A stretch of 53,498 nt of DNA, from NCBI GenBank assembly GCA_025356695.1, contig JANXSE010000025.1, forward strand, positions 1-53,498, read 5' to 3'. The position numbers and the translations under genes are program-made. A model generated the notes under the pieces. The model was not told where the DNA came from. It saw nothing but the letters and a program-made list of their open reading frames with translations, and did no database searches. Position 1 is the stretch's first letter. Each line of letters opens with the position of its first letter. Below are positions 49,790 to 53,498 of this stretch, one piece after another. This stretch comes from Betaproteobacteria bacterium. GTDB taxonomy: Bacteria; Pseudomonadota; Gammaproteobacteria; Burkholderiales; SG8-41.

Positions 49790-50704
49790 CTACGGAAGTT
49801 TCCCCGCGCCGCCGGATTTCTTTGTTGCCAGCGTTTGCGACAACATCGTTAGCAGATCAATTGAACTGCTTGCCGCAATTTGTGTTCGCCCCAATGGGCT
49901 GAAATTGCAAAATACCGCCTCTTTGAGCGGGCTTGATGCAAAAACGAAACCGTCGTATGACGTGGTTTGATGGTCAAAGTCGGCTGAAACTTCGACCCGA
50001 TAGCCAAAAGAATCGAGCTTGCGAATGATTTCGGCGTGAAGCTTCTGCGAGTGCGTCGAAATTAAAACGTAATCAATCAACTTTTGTTGCAATGAGCCGC
50101 GACACCCCTCAATCATTTCGACTTCATAGCCCTGAATATCCGCGTGCAAAATGTCGATCCCGGAGGCGTGGCCGTCTTGCAGAAAGGTGTCGACTTCGAA
50201 CTGGTTCTTTCCAACAGAGGCTTCAATGAATGTGCCGGTGTAGCCGTTCTGTTTGAAATTGTGGATGCCCGCTTGAATATTCTCTTTGTCCGGTTCCACC
50301 AGATACACGGCAGATGCGGGACGCATCTTTTTCAGCCACATCGAGTAATGCCCCCAGTACGCGCCAAGCTCAAGCATGGATGGCGCCTCGGGCAGGACCT
50401 TCAGCAGTTCCTGGAATACATATTCTTCAAGAGGTTCGTGTACGCCGCGATTGATGATCAAAATTTCGCTGAATTCACCATAGTACGCGTAAGGCCCGCT
50501 TAGCGGCACTCGGTGGCCGTTGTGAAGAATAATAAAATTATTCTCAACAACCCCGGCAAGAGCATGTCTGTTGATGAGCAGGTTTAGCGGGTCAGAGATG
50601 ATTTCTCTGAATCGGCCTGCGAAATCATTGGCCTCTGCTTTTAAGAGCATTTTATAAACCTTGTCGGTCAGATTAAGCCGTGACGCCGGCCGGTCGGAAC
50701 GCAT
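49790..50704 (-). CDS. FkbM-family methyltransferase, AT-rich
   Basis: A 304-aa SAM-dependent methyltransferase of the FkbM family. Motif I is MLELGAYWGHYSMWLKKM (about 112-129), and the family hallmark DILHADIQGYEVEMIEG follows at about 185-201. FkbM enzymes O-methylate sugars or antibiotics, often in surface-polysaccharide loci. Base composition is strikingly different: sampled 60-base rows inside it are 38-43% GC against about 65% in mutS, and it uses A/T-ending codons freely. This points to acquisition from another lineage. No partner genes or mobile element are visible around it. Confidence 0.9.
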   Translation of the reverse strand: MRSDRPASRLNLTDKVYKMLLKAEANDFAGRFREIISDPLNLLINRHALAGVVENNFIILHNGHRVPLSGPYAYYGEFSEILIINRGVHEPLEEYVFQELLKVLPEAPSMLELGAYWGHYSMWLKKMRPASAVYLVEPDKENIQAGIHNFKQNGYTGTFIEASVGKNQFEVDTFLQDGHASGIDILHADIQGYEVEMIEGCRGSLQQKLIDYVLISTHSQKLHAEIIRKLDSFGYRVEVSADFDHQTTSYDGFVFASSPLKEAVFCNFSPLGRTQIAASSSIDLLTMLSQTLATKKSGGAGKLP

Positions 50705-50795
50705 TTAGGCCGCCGGTATCCGGGCGGGCGGTCCGTGGCGCCTGACTGAGCGCGTATTGTGCCTGAAACAGCAGGCACGCCAACTAAACGGCGTC

Positions 50796-53498
50796 TCAGG
50801 TGCTCAAGCCTGGCGCGTCCGGGGCGAGGGTAAAACGGAAGGTGGTTCGTTCGCCCGGGGCCGACTCGGCACCGACACGGCCGCCATGAAAATCGACCAG
50901 GCGTTTGACCAGCGCGAGGCCGACGCCGGTGCCCGGGAACTCCTGCTCGCTGTGCATGCGCTGGAAAAGGTTGAACAGTTTGCCAGCGTATTTCTGGTTG
51001 AAGCCGGCGCCGTTGTCGTGCACGAAGAACTCCGGGATGCCGTTGACGACGGTGGTGCCAACTTCGATCCGCGCATCATTGCGTTTGGAAGAAAACTTGA
51101 ACGCATTGCCGATCAGGTTGGCGAGTATCTGCCGCACCATCGTGGGGTCGGCGGTGACGCTTGGCAAGGCACCGACCGTGCAGCCTGTGCGCGGGTAGGT
51201 GACCATCAGATCCTCTACGATCTGCTCAACCATCTTTGCCACATCGACGGTTGAATCTTTACGCTGCAGGCGTTCGGTGCGCGAGTATTCGAGTATGTCC
51301 TTGATCAATTGATCCATCTTTTGTGCGCCGGCCGCCACGCGTTCGAGCATGTGGAGACCTTCACTGCTGAGCCTGTCTGCTTCCGTCTCGAGCAGCATGC
51401 CTGCATATCCGCTGATTGCGCGCAACGGTGCGCGCAGGTCGTGCGATACCGTATAGCTGAAGGTTTCGAGGTTTTTCATCGCGTACTCGAGCGCCTGTTT
51501 GCGCGTATCCAGTATCGAATTGAGCCTGCGCGCCTCGGCTTCCGCGCGCGTGCGTTGTTCAACCTCGGTTGCCAGTATCGCGTTGTGCTGTTGCAACGTG
51601 TTGTGCGCTTGCAAAAGTTCCTCGTTCAGCGTCTGCAGCCGGAGTTCGGCCTGCTTGATGGCGCTGATATCGGTCGCCAGAACATAGAAGCCGGCAACCG
51701 CGCCGTCGCGGAAATCGGGAAGGTATCTGGACCAGGAGTAGATCGTTTCGCCGTCCGTTTGCAAGTGCTCGCGTTCCATGTGCTGGGGTTCGCCGCGCAG
51801 CGCCGCGGCAAACTGCGATTCGTAGGTTTTGAGTTTGTCCGGGTCGAGAATTTCCTGTAGCCGGCGCCCCAGCATATCCGCGGGCGATTTGCCCCACCAT
51901 TGCTGATAGACCTTGTTGGCGAAGCGGCAGCGCATGTCGTGGTCCCAGTAGGAAATCGCCCCCGGCACATTGTCGGCAATCGCCTTGATGAAATGCTCGC
52001 TGGCCTGCAGCGCGGCATTGGTCTGTTCGAGCGTCAGCGTGCGTTCGGTCACCAGTTCCTCTAGATGGTGGCGGTGACGTTCGAGTTCGGCGCCGATGCG
52101 CTTGCGTTCGGTGACGTCTTCCCAGATGCCGACATAATGTGTGATGCGGCCGTCGGCCTGATGAATCGGCGAAATCCGGATGCTCTCGATGTACTCCTCG
52201 CCGTTCTTGCGCCGGTTGATGAATTCGCCGGTCCACGGTTCGCCGCGCGCCAGGACTGCCCACATCAGTCCGAATGTCGAGCGCGGTGTTTTGCCTGAAC
52301 TCAGTATGCGCGGGTTCCGGCCGAGCAGTTCTTTCCGCGAGTAACCCGTCTCACGCAGAAACGCTTCGTTAACGTATTCGATATGCCCATTCATATCGGT
52401 GATGACGATGCTGCTGAAACTTTGCTCGACAGCGAGCGAGAGCTTGCGCAGTTGCTGCTCGCGCTCGAATCGATCGGTAATGTCGGTATAGGATGCAATC
52501 ACCGAGGTGACCGGGTCGTCAGCGGATTCGCGGACCGGTTCGGCATTGACGATGTGCCAGCGTATGCTGCCGTCGGGCTGGTGCACGCCGCGCACGATGT
52601 TGCGCTGGGACTGGCCGGTTCTGATTGCCCGCACAACGGTGCGCTCGTCATGGGCGAGGGCATTGCCGTGTTCGTCGATGGGCATAGGCACTTTGCCCGG
52701 TTCGCGCCAGAGTTCGATCATTTCGGCTTCCGTGCGGCCGAAGATTTTTTCGGCGGCGGGATTGGCGGAGAGCACGCGCCCCTCGGCATCGAACATCACG
52801 AGGCCTTCGCTCAGCCAATGGATCATTGACCGGTGGTGCGATTCGCTTTTTCGCAGCGCGTATTCAGCCCGCTTCATGCTGGTGATATCGCGCGAAATGC
52901 CATAGGTACCGGTGATGTTGCCGTCGGCGTCGCGCAGCGGCCCTTTGGTGGTGAGAAATATCCGCGCACCGTCGGCCGTTGTCAGCGATTCCTCGGATGT
53001 GATTGGCTTGCCTGCGGCCATGACCTGCATATTTGTTCGTTGCATCAATTCGGCCTGCGCCGGCGGAAATAGCAGGTAGTCGTCGTTGCCGATTACCGCT
53101 TCTTGCGCCTTGCCAGTGACGCGGCATGCCTCGCGGTTGAACAGCAGGTAACGGCCGTCGCGATCCTTGGCGAAAATCGAATCGGACGAACTGTCGGCGA
53201 TGGCGTCGAGCAGCTGCAGTGCGCGCAGCCGTTCGGCCTGGTCCTGATGGTGGAGATTAGCGTCCTGCAGTGCGCGTTGCGTGCGGTAGTATGCGCCCAG
53301 CGCGAGCGTTGCGAATACGGCAATCAAACCGGCGAGTGCGATCCACATTGCGTCGCGCAGTGCGGCGGCAACGATCTGTGCGTGGTCGATCTTGGTGGCG
53401 ACCACCCAGTCGGAACCGTCCACCAGACGCGCCACGCCGAGGACCGGGATGCCGCGGTAGTCGACTGCTTCGACCGCGGGCCCCGGCGGAATGCTGCG
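50796..53498 (-). CDS. Multi-PAS sensor histidine kinase (5' end cut by window edge)
   Basis: A sensor kinase of at least 900 residues that runs off the right edge; the GTG at 53435 is internal. The edge encodes the last part of a periplasmic sensor (VDYRGIPVLGVARLVDG, like Cache domains), then one transmembrane helix (WIALAGLIAVFATLALGAYY). Four PAS/PAC units follow, then coiled coil. The catalytic core has the H-box SYTVSHDLRAPLRAISGY, N-box NLIGNAFKFS, G1 DNGAGF and G2 GTGVGLALVKR. There is no receiver or output domain. Its phosphotransfer partner is not in the window. Confidence 0.94.
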   Translation of the reverse strand, partial: RSIPPGPAVEAVDYRGIPVLGVARLVDGSDWVVATKIDHAQIVAAALRDAMWIALAGLIAVFATLALGAYYRTQRALQDANLHHQDQAERLRALQLLDAIADSSSDSIFAKDRDGRYLLFNREACRVTGKAQEAVIGNDDYLLFPPAQAELMQRTNMQVMAAGKPITSEESLTTADGARIFLTTKGPLRDADGNITGTYGISRDITSMKRAEYALRKSESHHRSMIHWLSEGLVMFDAEGRVLSANPAAEKIFGRTEAEMIELWREPGKVPMPIDEHGNALAHDERTVVRAIRTGQSQRNIVRGVHQPDGSIRWHIVNAEPVRESADDPVTSVIASYTDITDRFEREQQLRKLSLAVEQSFSSIVITDMNGHIEYVNEAFLRETGYSRKELLGRNPRILSSGKTPRSTFGLMWAVLARGEPWTGEFINRRKNGEEYIESIRISPIHQADGRITHYVGIWEDVTERKRIGAELERHRHHLEELVTERTLTLEQTNAALQASEHFIKAIADNVPGAISYWDHDMRCRFANKVYQQWWGKSPADMLGRRLQEILDPDKLKTYESQFAAALRGEPQHMEREHLQTDGETIYSWSRYLPDFRDGAVAGFYVLATDISAIKQAELRLQTLNEELLQAHNTLQQHNAILATEVEQRTRAEAEARRLNSILDTRKQALEYAMKNLETFSYTVSHDLRAPLRAISGYAGMLLETEADRLSSEGLHMLERVAAGAQKMDQLIKDILEYSRTERLQRKDSTVDVAKMVEQIVEDLMVTYPRTGCTVGALPSVTADPTMVRQILANLIGNAFKFSSKRNDARIEVGTTVVNGIPEFFVHDNGAGFNQKYAGKLFNLFQRMHSEQEFPGTGVGLALVKRLVDFHGGRVGAESAPGERTTFRFTLAPDAPGLST

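Overview
The window is high-GC, gene-dense chromosomal DNA from a betaproteobacterium, most likely of the Burkholderiales or Rhodocyclales type. The grounds are four orphan Bug/TctC periplasmic receptors, the aat-bpt pair, a soluble RnfB-type ferredoxin close to nth, a dapA-bamC-MBL operon, and an Fnr-type oxygen sensor beside hemN. No rRNA, tRNA, CRISPR array or insertion sequence was found, and no stretch over 300 bases lacks a gene. Both edges cut a gene: an MFS transporter on the left and a multi-PAS histidine kinase on the right.

Region A (1-19.7 kb) is accessory and catabolic. It holds an MFS transporter, three consecutive Bug receptors, an alpha/beta hydrolase, a luciferase-like flavin monooxygenase, a LysR regulator divergent from a flavin reductase, and an amidohydrolase; this looks like a two-component monooxygenase pathway. 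A Ser/Thr kinase fused to a cyclic-nucleotide-binding domain and a fourth Bug receptor follow. Next come a class C serine hydrolase, an alcohol dehydrogenase-like protein without catalytic zinc ligands, an ADP-forming acyl-CoA ligase, an acyl-CoA dehydrogenase, an SDR and a secreted tannase/feruloyl esterase-family protein. The order suggests ester or acid uptake, hydrolysis, CoA activation and oxidation. The substrates are unknown.

Region B (19.7-28 kb) is mostly housekeeping: cobalamin adenosyltransferase, SulP transporter, two small cytochromes c, endonuclease III, a diguanylate cyclase behind a near-consensus sigma-54 promoter, an RnfB-like ferredoxin, an AI-2E-family permease and the two N-end-rule transferases.

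Region C (28-39.6 kb) is an anaerobic or redox-response block. It contains a Crp/Fnr regulator, a nitronate monooxygenase-like flavoprotein paired with a radical SAM protein, two universal stress proteins, an acyl-CoA ligase/GNAT fusion (Pat-like protein acetyltransferase), a four-cysteine Fnr, oxygen-independent HemN, homospermidine synthase and a small methyltransferase. Four sites matching TTGAT-N4-ATCAA, each with a plausible -10 at class II spacing, tie most of these genes into one regulon. The radical SAM/nitronate monooxygenase pair under this control is the best candidate here for an uncharacterised system.

Region D (39.7-49.7 kb) is mostly conserved core: dapA, bamC, an MBL-fold hydrolase, an Ala-rich repeat lipoprotein, a conserved unknown protein, a RoxA/YcfD-like JmjC protein, a one-Cys peroxiredoxin overlapping a SlyD-like isomerase, a metallophosphoesterase-like protein and mutS. 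Region E (49.8 kb to the end) holds an AT-rich FkbM-type methyltransferase, probably acquired, and the PAS-rich sensor kinase.
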